In this document: piece after piece, positions 1 through 5,045 of the stretch
Layout of the letters: the number at the start of each line of letters is the position of its first letter
Numbering within the stretch: the first letter of the stretch is position 1
NCBI GenBank assembly: GCA_023446675.1
Contig: JAEXPO010000274.1
Span: 1-5,045, forward strand
Direction of reading: 5' to 3'
Length of the DNA stretch: 5,045 nucleotides
Source: Bacillota bacterium
GTDB taxonomy: Bacteria; Bacillota; Clostridia; DSM-8532
Position numbers and translations under genes: made by a program
The notes under the pieces: generated by a model
The model's input: the letters and a program-made list of their open reading frames with translations, nothing else
What the model was told of the DNA's origin: nothing
Databases searched by the model: none

Positions 1-2
1 CT

Positions 3-59
3 CAAGGCTCAGAGGTTACGGCACCGGAGCGGGAAACGCTTCCTGAAGGGGTCCGTTAA
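3..59 (+). CDS. C-terminal tail of an unidentified upstream gene (partial)
   Basis: Bases 3-59 read as an open frame ending in TAA at 57-59, 24 nt before the rplI start. The peptide ends APERETLPEGVR, a charged, low-complexity stretch typical of a variable protein tail. There is too little sequence to identify a family. In many Firmicutes the gene before rplI encodes the membrane-bound DHH-family c-di-AMP phosphodiesterase GdpP (YybT), so that is the leading guess from gene order only; none of its motifs are in view. A second frame (1-84) is also open and stops in TAA at 82-84, overlapping the rplI ATG. Its arginine-rich, irregular composition makes it less protein-like, but it cannot be excluded. 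Confidence 0.4.
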   Translation, partial: QGSEVTAPERETLPEGVR

Positions 60-83
60 TATGAATTTCAGGGAGGTTGGCTA

Positions 84-539
84 ATGAAGGTACTACTGAA
101 GCAGGATGTAAAAACACTGGGTAAAAAGGACACTGTTGTGGATGTGAATGACGGGTATGCCCGTAATTTCCTTATTCCCAAGGGTCTGGCGGCTGAAGCC
201 ACCACCGCCATTGTCAACGAGGTAAAAGCAAAGCAGGGAGCCGAAAAGCACCGCAAGGACAATGAGCTTACCGACGCCAAGGCACTGGCTGCGAAGCTTG
301 CCGTGCTGGAGGTCAGCGTTACCTCAAAGGCCGGAGCCAATGGAAAGCTTTTTGGTTCCATAACGGCAAAGGATATTGCCGACAGGCTTAAGGCACAGCA
401 TGGTATTGCTTTGGATAAAAGAATGCTGGTTCTGCCAGACGCCATAAAAACACTGGGACTTTCAGAGGTTGAGGTAAAGCTATATCCCGGGGTTTCCTCC
501 AAACTCAAGGTAAGGGTTGAAAACGATCCCAACGCTTGA
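84..539 (+). CDS. rplI: 50S ribosomal protein L9 (bL9)
   Basis: This encodes a 151-residue protein, close to the usual bL9 length of about 148-150. bL9 binds 23S rRNA at the base of the L1 stalk and projects outward from the large subunit; it supports translational fidelity. The N-terminal rRNA-binding domain shows the family signature at residues 13-40 (G13, V21, G24-Y25, N28-F29-L30, G34), beginning with MKVLLKQDVKTLGKKD. An alanine- and lysine-rich stretch at about 41-75 fits the long connecting helix. The C-terminal domain carries GKLFGSIT at 87-94 and ends near residue 148. The ATG is preceded by GGGAGG at 71-76 with 7-nt spacing. The next gene, dnaB, starts 45 nt downstream with no terminator between them, so co-transcription is likely. 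Nothing appears truncated or unusual. Confidence 0.97.
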   Translation: MKVLLKQDVKTLGKKDTVVDVNDGYARNFLIPKGLAAEATTAIVNEVKAKQGAEKHRKDNELTDAKALAAKLAVLEVSVTSKAGANGKLFGSITAKDIADRLKAQHGIALDKRMLVLPDAIKTLGLSEVEVKLYPGVSSKLKVRVENDPNA

Positions 540-584
540 GACAATAAGTAAAAAACTCAGGCACCTATTTGGAGGACAAGGCTC

Positions 585-1952
585 ATGGACGCCGATTACA
601 CCCGCATTCCGCCTCATCATCAGGAGGCGGAGCAGTCTATTTTAGGAGCTCTTCTCATTGACCGGAACGCTCTTTCGGAAATAAGCGGAAGGCTCAAGCC
701 CGAGGCTTTTTATCTTGAAAAGCACAAGGAGATTTACGAAGCCATCCTTAAGCTTTATGAAGATAGCCAGCCTGTGGACATTATAACCGTTTCGGATCAC
801 CTGACCCGTCGGGGTACCCTGGAGAAGGTGGGGGATCTGGAATATCTGGGACATTTGGCAAACAGTGTACCCACTACCGCCAATGTTGCCCATTATATGG
901 ATATCCTGGAAGACAAGGCTCTCTTAAGGAGCCTTATTACTGCTTCCGGACAAATAGTGGACCTAAGCTATCAGGCCCAGCTTGAAGGAACCGAAATTCT
1001 TTCCATGGCCGAGAAGAATGTTTTTGATCTGGCTCAGGGTATGAACCGTACCGGTCTGGAATCCATACACAGCCTTCTGGATACCACCTTTACAAACCTG
1101 GAGGCACTGTGCCAAAATACCGGGGATATAACGGGTGTCCCCAGCGGCTTTGCGGATCTGGACAGAAAAACCTCGGGCTTTCAAAACTCGGATCTTATTC
1201 TTCTGGCTGCCCGCCCTGCGATGGGAAAAACCTCCTTTGTGCTGAACATCGCGGTGAGTGCGGCACTTCGCAAATTTCCGGTAGCTATTTTCAGCCTGGA
1301 AATGTCAAAGCTTCAGATAGTGAATCGTATTCTCGCTCTGGAGGCTATGGTGGAGCTTGAAAAAATGCGTACGGGAAAGCTGGATGGGGAGGATTGGAAA
1401 AAGATCGCCTATTCCCTTGGCCCTCTGTCCAAGGCACCCATTTATATTGACGACAACGCGGGCATCAATTCCATGGAAATGATGTCAAAGCTTAGGAAAA
1501 TCAAGCTGGAAAAGGGTCTTGGCCTTGTGGTCATCGATTACCTCCAGCTTATGGAGGGCAGGAAGAAAACCGACAGCCGCCAGCAGGAAATATCGGAAAT
1601 CTCCCGATCCCTAAAAATTATGGCCAAGGAGCTTAATGTTCCGGTTATCGCCCTTTCCCAGCTCAGCCGCGCGGCCGAAACCCGTAACGATCACCGGCCT
1701 ATTCTCAGCGACCTGAGAGAATCCGGAGCTATTGAGCAGGATGCGGACATGGTTATGTTCCTTTACAGGGATGACTATTATAATGAAGAATCGGAAAAGC
1801 GGAATATTGCGGAGGTTATCATTGCCAAGCACAGAAACGGTTCCACCGGAACTGTGGATTTGGCGTGGATTCCTCAATTTACTAAGTTCGGCAACCGTCT
1901 GTACGATGATAAGGCTTACGGTGCCGGGTCCGCCGGTAAGAGCCATGGATGA
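585..1952 (+). CDS. dnaB: Replicative DNA helicase DnaB
   Basis: This is a 455-residue DnaB-family helicase (called DnaC in Bacillus subtilis), the hexameric ring motor that unwinds DNA at the replication fork and recruits primase. The N-terminal domain spans about residues 7-110 and opens with IPPHHQEAEQSILGALL. A linker leads to the RecA-like C-terminal domain from about 180. Visible motifs are Walker A ARPAMGKTS at 209-217, the catalytic glutamate in FSLEMS (E239), Walker B LVVIDYLQLM at 314-323, the SQLSRAAE segment at 358-365 followed by SDLRESGAIEQDADMV, and the arginine-finger segment KHRNGSTG at 415-422. GGAGGA at 571-576 lies 8 nt before the ATG. The gene is full length and no intein interrupts Walker A, a common intein site in this family. 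Its last 8 bases overlap the tilS start. The final 12 or so residues (AYGAGSAGKSHG) are a variable tail. Confidence 0.97.
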   Translation: MDADYTRIPPHHQEAEQSILGALLIDRNALSEISGRLKPEAFYLEKHKEIYEAILKLYEDSQPVDIITVSDHLTRRGTLEKVGDLEYLGHLANSVPTTANVAHYMDILEDKALLRSLITASGQIVDLSYQAQLEGTEILSMAEKNVFDLAQGMNRTGLESIHSLLDTTFTNLEALCQNTGDITGVPSGFADLDRKTSGFQNSDLILLAARPAMGKTSFVLNIAVSAALRKFPVAIFSLEMSKLQIVNRILALEAMVELEKMRTGKLDGEDWKKIAYSLGPLSKAPIYIDDNAGINSMEMMSKLRKIKLEKGLGLVVIDYLQLMEGRKKTDSRQQEISEISRSLKIMAKELNVPVIALSQLSRAAETRNDHRPILSDLRESGAIEQDADMVMFLYRDDYYNEESEKRNIAEVIIAKHRNGSTGTVDLAWIPQFTKFGNRLYDDKAYGAGSAGKSHG

Positions 1953-3411
1953 GCAGCCTCTCTATTATAAGGTCAAAGAAGCCGTGGAAGCAGCGTCGAA
2001 AGGCCGCCCCTTCGGCATTATTGTGGGCCTTTCGGGAGGGGCGGATTCTCTGTGCCTTGCAAGCCTTCTAAGCAGGCTTCGTGAACCCTTGGGCATTGAA
2101 CTTCAAGCCGTTCATGTGAATCATCTGCTAAGAGGCCGCGAATCCGACGGGGATGAAGCCTTTGTTCTTGATTTCTGCAAAGAAGCGGATATTCCCTGCC
2201 GTATTTTTCGCGCCGATGTGGGAAAATTAAGCGCTGAAAAAGGTTTTTCCGAGGAGGAAGCAGGAAGGCTGGTGCGCTATGCCTTCTTAAAGCAGGCCAT
2301 GGAGGAAGCGGGATATCAGACTATAGCCGTTGCCCACAACCGGGAGGACCGGGCGGAAACGGTATTTATGAATTTAATGCGGGGTACGGGTCTGGAAGGA
2401 CTGGCTGCCTTTTCGCTGGGAAATGAAGCAAAGCCGGGTGATAAGCCTCCGGAGGTGCTTCGCCCCCTTCTGGATGCGGGCCGGAACGAAATTTTGGCTT
2501 ATATAAAGAGTCAAGGCCTTTCCTACAGGGTGGACAGCAGTAATTTATCTGATAATTACCAGCGAAATCGGGTTCGAAACCAGGTGTTTCCCTTTATCCG
2601 AAAGCAAATGGGACTGGATCCGGTAAAGCCGCTTATTTCCCTTTCCAAAAGGGCTTATGAGGAAAACCTTTTCCTGGAGGAGCTTGCCGGTGAGCTTTTG
2701 GAGCGGATTCTTCTGGACAGCGGAAAGAACTGCCTTGCAGTGGATGCAAAAGGCCTGGCAGATGCGAAGCCGGTTCTATCCCGTAGAGCGGTAAGACTTA
2801 TATGGTCCCGTCTTCACGGCAGCAAAAAAAATTTGGAATCCGTGCATGTTGAGGATATTTTAGCTCTCTGCGGCAAGAATATAACAGGAAAATACCTGAT
2901 GCTGCCCCAAAGAGTCACAGTGAAAACGGAATATGGGCGTCTTGAATTTATAAACGGTGAACGGACAGACGTTTTTAAAGGGAAAAAAGACCTTACGGAT
3001 TTTTGCCGTCCAGTGGCAATTCCCGGTATAACCCCTGTACCTGAGGCTTTTGGCTGCTTAAAGGCAGAGCTTCTTAGCCGTGATGAGGCCCAAAGCCGTT
3101 TTGGAAGCCTGAAGTCCCTGCCTGAGGAAAGCCTTGTTCAGCTCTTTGATTATGGTGCTTTTGAAGGTGGAATAGATATAAGGTGCCGAAGAAATGGGGA
3201 CAGGATTCGACCGAAGGGGGGACCCGGGGAACAAAAGCTTAAGGAACTTTTTATCAATAAAAAAATACCTTTGGAAAAGAGAGGACAAATTCCTCTTTTG
3301 GCAAAGGATTACCGTATTATCTGGGCAATAGGGGTTCGAACATCCGAAGCTTTCAAAATGAGCTCCCTAACCCGGCAATTAGCGGTTTTAACCTGGATTG
3401 ACAACACTTAA
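1945..3411 (+). CDS. tilS: tRNA(Ile)-lysidine synthetase TilS
   Basis: TilS uses ATP and lysine to convert C34 of the CAU-anticodon tRNA-Ile to lysidine, so that it reads AUA and is charged with isoleucine. The product is 488 residues from the chosen start. The N-terminal PP-loop ATPase domain has SGGADS at 30-35, VHVNHLLRG at 56-64, AHNREDRAET at 130-139, RPLL at 173-176, and the VDSSN...YQRNRVRN segment at 196-212. The C-terminal TilS domain (about 408-480) has RRNGDRIRPKGGPGEQKLK, then KKIPLEKRGQIPLL and a closing WAIGVR. The frame stays open upstream to 1732 inside dnaB, but those residues are not TilS-like. ATG 1945 begins MDEQPLYYKVKEA, a normal TilS N-terminus, and overlaps the dnaB stop by 8 nt. 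Only a weak ribosome-binding match (GGTAAG, 1935-1940) precedes it, so translational coupling to dnaB is likely. Confidence 0.95.
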   Translation: MDEQPLYYKVKEAVEAASKGRPFGIIVGLSGGADSLCLASLLSRLREPLGIELQAVHVNHLLRGRESDGDEAFVLDFCKEADIPCRIFRADVGKLSAEKGFSEEEAGRLVRYAFLKQAMEEAGYQTIAVAHNREDRAETVFMNLMRGTGLEGLAAFSLGNEAKPGDKPPEVLRPLLDAGRNEILAYIKSQGLSYRVDSSNLSDNYQRNRVRNQVFPFIRKQMGLDPVKPLISLSKRAYEENLFLEELAGELLERILLDSGKNCLAVDAKGLADAKPVLSRRAVRLIWSRLHGSKKNLESVHVEDILALCGKNITGKYLMLPQRVTVKTEYGRLEFINGERTDVFKGKKDLTDFCRPVAIPGITPVPEAFGCLKAELLSRDEAQSRFGSLKSLPEESLVQLFDYGAFEGGIDIRCRRNGDRIRPKGGPGEQKLKELFINKKIPLEKRGQIPLLAKDYRIIWAIGVRTSEAFKMSSLTRQLAVLTWIDNT

Positions 3412-3426
3412 AACCGGGAAATGAAT
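3398..3426 (+). promoter_or_regulatory. Possible sigma-A promoter at the end of tilS
   Basis: A perfect TTGACA (3398-3403) lies in the last codons of tilS. At 17-nt spacing it faces ATGAAT (3421-3426), a poor -10 matching TATAAT at 3 of 6 positions; ATTAAT at 3425-3430 matches better but is 21 nt away. If used, transcription would start at about 3433, just before the hairpin repeats, giving hpt a leader of roughly 190 nt. The -35 match may be chance, as it falls inside coding sequence (tgg att gac aac). Confidence 0.25.
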
Positions 3427-3435
3427 TAATTGCTA

Positions 3436-3523
3436 AAACAGGCTATGCCTGTTAATGAAACGGGCTATGCATGTAAATGAAACAGGCTATGCCTGTTAAT
3501 GAAACGGGCTGTGCCCGTAAATC
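3436..3523. repeat. Four tandem 22-nt palindromic units (hairpin array)
   Basis: Four head-to-tail 22-nt units occupy 3436-3457, 3458-3479, 3480-3501 and 3502-3523. Units 1 and 3 are identical and contain the perfect hairpin AACAGGC-TAT-GCCTGTT (7-bp stem, 3-nt loop). Unit 4 contains ACGGGC-TGT-GCCCGT (6-bp perfect stem). Unit 2 has the same left arm as unit 4 but a degraded right arm (GCATGT), leaving one G-U pair and one mismatch. Units 1+2 and 3+4 form a 44-nt repeat differing at 4 of 44 positions, so the array probably grew by duplicating a pair. AACAGG recurs at 3524-3529 as a possible broken fifth copy. No T-tract follows any stem, so these are not ordinary terminators. The 22-nt period is not a multiple of three, which argues against coding. 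The function is unknown; mRNA stabilisation, a leader structure for hpt, or a dispersed intergenic repeat family are options. Confidence 0.9.
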
Positions 3524-3528
3524 AACAG

Positions 3529-3566
3529 GAAGCACCGCGGAACAACTTGATTTTTATTGGTGCTTC
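3529..3566. repeat. 8-bp inverted repeat upstream of hpt
   Basis: GAAGCACC (3529-3536) and GGTGCTTC (3559-3566) are perfect reverse complements separated by 22 nt. The loop contains the palindrome CCGCGG, which shares two bases with the left arm, and the AT-rich run TTGATTTTTATT. It directly follows the 22-nt array but does not share its sequence. It could form a hairpin in an hpt leader transcript or be a protein-binding site around a -35-like element. No T-tract follows the right arm, so a terminator role is unlikely. Confidence 0.5.
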
Positions 3567-3577
3567 AAGGCTATAAG
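3547..3577 (+). promoter_or_regulatory. Possible weak promoter for hpt
   Basis: TTGATT (3547-3552) as -35 and TATAAG (3572-3577) as -10 lie about 45-75 nt before the hpt start. The 19-nt spacing is longer than the usual 17, so the match is weak. The -35-like hexamer falls in the loop of the inverted repeat at 3529-3566. This is an alternative to the candidate in the end of tilS. Simple readthrough from tilS is also possible, since no terminator separates the genes. Confidence 0.3.
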
Positions 3578-3605
3578 ATACGAATGAATCGAGCATAATG
3601 CTATT

Positions 3606-3613
3606 GCGGAGGA
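3606..3613 (+). promoter_or_regulatory. Ribosome binding site deciding the hpt start
   Basis: GCGGAGGA contains the core GGAGG at 3608-3612, 9 nt before ATG 3622. Because it lies downstream of the in-frame ATG at 3598, it rules in favour of 3622 as the start. Confidence 0.8.
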
Positions 3614-3621
3614 ATCTAGAA

Positions 3622-4143
3622 ATGACAAGAATGAAGGTTTTAATAAGCCGGGACGAGCTAAAGGCAAAAACAGAGGAGCTTGCTGCTCAGATATCAAAGG
3701 ACTATGAGGACAAGGATCTTTTGCTGGTCGGTGTTTTAAAAGGCGGATTTATGTTTCTTTCCGATTTGGCCAGAGCCATCACCATACCGGTAAGCCTGGA
3801 TTTTATTTCGGTGAGCAGCTATGGAAATTCTACCGTATCCTCAGGCGTTGTGAGGATATTGAAGGATATTGATTACGATATAACAGGCAAGCATGTTCTC
3901 ATTGTGGAGGACTTAATCGACACAGGGCTGACGCTTACATACCTTAAGGACCTTTTCGGAGCGAAGCATTGCGCCAGCGTCCGTGTCTGCACCATTCTTG
4001 ACAAGCCCGAAAGGCGCAAAGTCAGCCTGGAGCCGGACTATCGCGGAATTGTCATCCCGGATGAATTTGTGGTCGGCTACGGTTTGGACTATGCCGAGAA
4101 ATACCGCAATCTGCCGGATGTGTGCGTTGTAGAGGAAATATAA
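3622..4143 (+). CDS. hpt: Hypoxanthine phosphoribosyltransferase
   Basis: This purine-salvage enzyme transfers the phosphoribosyl group of PRPP to hypoxanthine (and usually guanine) to give IMP or GMP in the cytoplasm. The 173-residue product matches the family length. Motifs are GVLKGGFMF at 37-45 (pyrophosphate loop), SYGNST at 66-71 (flexible active-site loop), the PRPP-binding signature VLIVEDLIDTG at 92-102 with E96, D97 and D100, LDKPERR at 126-132, and the purine-binding region PDEFVVGYGLDYAEKYRNLP at 146-165. The frame also has ATG 3598, but GGAGG at 3608-3612 is correctly placed only for ATG 3622 (MTRMKVLIS). ATG 3631 is a less likely third choice. hpt between tilS and ftsH is a conserved Firmicute order. 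I recall work in B. subtilis reporting that TilS and HprT together activate ftsH; whether that holds here is unknown. The gene is also called hprT. Confidence 0.95.
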   Translation: MTRMKVLISRDELKAKTEELAAQISKDYEDKDLLLVGVLKGGFMFLSDLARAITIPVSLDFISVSSYGNSTVSSGVVRILKDIDYDITGKHVLIVEDLIDTGLTLTYLKDLFGAKHCASVRVCTILDKPERRKVSLEPDYRGIVIPDEFVVGYGLDYAEKYRNLPDVCVVEEI

Positions 4144-4248
4144 GGTTGTTTTTTAAAAAGTACTATGATACGATTATACAATGACTAGGAATGGCATTTT
4201 AGTAGACTTAAGATAGAGTGTTCAGGGTTTTACAGGAGGTTGAATTTA
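4144..4248 (+). promoter_or_regulatory. hpt-ftsH intergenic region with a possible ftsH promoter
   Basis: This 105-nt AT-rich gap shows no GC-rich stem followed by a T-tract, so hpt and ftsH may be co-transcribed. A weak promoter-like pair is TTTAAA (4152-4157) and TATACA (4175-4180) at 17-nt spacing, each matching consensus at 4 of 6 positions; TACAAT (4177-4182) and TATGAT (4164-4169) are other -10-like hexamers. None is decisive. If the pair is used, the ftsH leader would be about 60 nt. Confidence 0.3.
4234..4240 (+). promoter_or_regulatory. Strong ribosome binding site for the ftsH TTG start
   Basis: AGGAGGT is a near-perfect complement of the 16S rRNA 3' end and sits 8 nt before TTG 4249. 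This spacing, together with the FtsH-like N-terminus that follows, fixes the start at a non-ATG codon. Confidence 0.85.
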
Positions 4249-5045
4249 TTGAAGAATATTAGGGGTTTTAGTTTTTACGTAATCATATTCGTCATCATGG
4301 CGCTTGTAATAATGATGTATTCCAATTTGAGCAACCCTTCGGATATGCGCTTTTCCGACTTCCGCACGCAGCTTGAAGCAGGAAATGTGAAAATGGTTAC
4401 CGTACGCACGCTTCATGCGGAGGTAAACCTTGTTAATACCTCGGGTTCCTATTCCAACGAGTATAAATATAATGTGAGCTTTCTTTCATTGGAGTCCTTT
4501 GTGAATCTCCTGAATAAGGCCTACGATGACGGCAAGCTTGTGGAATACGACATGGAAAAGGTTTCGACGCCCCCCTGGTGGCTTGAAATGCTGCCCATGT
4601 TCGCTATGGTTATTTTGTTCGTGTTTTTCTGGATCTTCTTTATACAGCAATCCCAGGGCGGCGGCAACCGTGTTATGTCATTCGGCAAAAGCAAGGCCCG
4701 CATGGCTCATGAGGACAGCAAGTTCAAGGTTCGCTTTAGTGACGTGGCCGGCGCTGACGAAGAAAAGGAAGAGCTGGAAGAGATCGTTGAGTTCCTTAAG
4801 GACTCCAAAAAATATGAAGAACTGGGAGCGCGTATCCCTAAGGGTGTGCTTCTGGTAGGCCCTCCGGGTACTGGTAAAACGTTGCTTGCAAAGGCCGTTG
4901 CAGGCGAAGCCGGAACACCCTTTTTCAGCATAAGCGGTTCTGACTTTGTTGAAATGTTTGTGGGTGTTGGTGCATCCCGTGTACGTGATCTTTTTGAACA
5001 GGCAAAGAAAAATGCTCCCTGTATCGTGTTTATTGATGAAATTGA
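4249..5045 (+). CDS. ftsH: ATP-dependent zinc metalloprotease FtsH (5' part, cut by window end)
   Basis: FtsH is a membrane-anchored hexameric AAA+ protease that unfolds and degrades damaged membrane proteins and some soluble regulators. The 265 visible residues read without interruption from TTG 4249 ([17 protein letters not shown]). They hold a first membrane segment at about 8-24, an extracytoplasmic domain at about 25-112 ([19 protein letters not shown]), a second membrane segment at about 115-132, a GQG-like glycine-rich linker ([18 protein letters not shown]), then the AAA+ start [14 protein letters not shown] at 163-176. Walker A is GPPGTGKT at 204-211, the pore loop is MFVGVGAS at 236-243, and Walker B begins IVFIDEI at 259-265. 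The second region of homology and the HExxH zinc protease motif lie beyond the window, so protease activity is inferred from the family. The start is TTG because no ATG near AGGAGGT fits the frame. Confidence 0.95.
   Translation, partial: MKNIRGFSFYVIIFVIMALVIMMYSNLSNPSDMRFSDFRTQLEAGNVKMVTVRTLHAEVNLVNTSGSYSNEYKYNVSFLSLESFVNLLNKAYDDGKLVEYDMEKVSTPPWWLEMLPMFAMVILFVFFWIFFIQQSQGGGNRVMSFGKSKARMAHEDSKFKVRFSDVAGADEEKEELEEIVEFLKDSKKYEELGARIPKGVLLVGPPGTGKTLLAKAVAGEAGTPFFSISGSDFVEMFVGVGASRVRDLFEQAKKNAPCIVFIDEI

Noticed and set aside
68..544. 158-residue open frame on the - strand covering all of rplI
   Set aside because: It is antisense to a clear bL9 gene, is Ser/Phe-rich with no recognisable domain, and is explained by rplI codon usage.
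1732..1944. In-frame upstream extension of tilS inside dnaB
   Set aside because: The 71 extra residues are not TilS-like and lie opposite the conserved C-terminal motifs of dnaB; ATG 1945 gives a normal TilS N-terminus.
3383..3416. 9-bp inverted repeat (CGGTTTTAA / TTAAAACCG) across the tilS stop as a terminator
   Set aside because: The stem is AT-rich with a 16-nt loop and no T-tract follows; most of the left arm is coding sequence.
3430..3480. Short open frame (TTG start, 16 codons) through the first two repeat units
   Set aside because: There is no ribosome binding site, and the 22-nt period shifts frame in each unit, so the repeats are not coding.
3436..3523. CRISPR array
   Set aside because: The units abut directly with no unique spacers, there are only four, and no cas genes are present.
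3598..3621. Upstream ATG for hpt (MLLRRNLE extension)
   Set aside because: The ribosome binding site at 3608-3612 lies after this ATG, and the extension would contain it; no ribosome binding site precedes 3598.
3524..3621. Purine riboswitch or T-box before hpt
   Set aside because: I could not find the conserved purine-aptamer junction sequence or a T-box bulge motif.
4526..4931. Open frames of 60-110 residues on both strands within ftsH
   Set aside because: They are out-of-frame shadows of the continuous ftsH reading frame, which has membrane segments and AAA+ motifs.

Overview
The window reads as a bacterial chromosomal housekeeping segment with all genes on the + strand. It most resembles an anaerobic Firmicute (Clostridia). 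The evidence is the gene order (tail of an upstream gene, rplI, dnaB, tilS, hpt, ftsH), strong AGGAGG-type ribosome binding sites, a TTG start for ftsH, moderate base composition, and a TilS motif of the AHNxxDxAET form that I associate with clostridial TilS. I cannot name a genus from the sequence alone.

Layout: bases 1-59 probably hold the last codons of an unidentified upstream gene. At 84-539 is rplI (ribosomal protein bL9), followed after 45 nt by dnaB (585-1952, replicative helicase). The dnaB stop overlaps the start of tilS (1945-3411, tRNA-Ile lysidine synthetase) by 8 nt. A 210-nt gap follows. It holds four tandem 22-nt units, most of which fold into perfect short hairpins, then a separate 8-bp inverted repeat and weak promoter-like sequences. 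Next come hpt (3622-4143, hypoxanthine phosphoribosyltransferase), a 105-nt gap, and the 5' part of ftsH (4249 to the window end), a membrane AAA+ metalloprotease cut at its Walker B motif.

The genes cover translation (bL9, TilS decoding of AUA codons), replication (DnaB), purine salvage (Hpt) and membrane protein quality control (FtsH). rplI-dnaB and tilS-hpt-ftsH are both familiar Firmicute blocks. Here they are joined into one co-oriented run, with dnaB and tilS translationally overlapped and the hairpin array sitting between tilS and hpt.

I see no new multi-gene system, mobile element, CRISPR array, RNA gene or convincing intrinsic terminator. The non-routine signal is the 22-nt hairpin array at 3436-3523, whose stems show a compensatory base change between units and which follows a possible promoter in the end of tilS.
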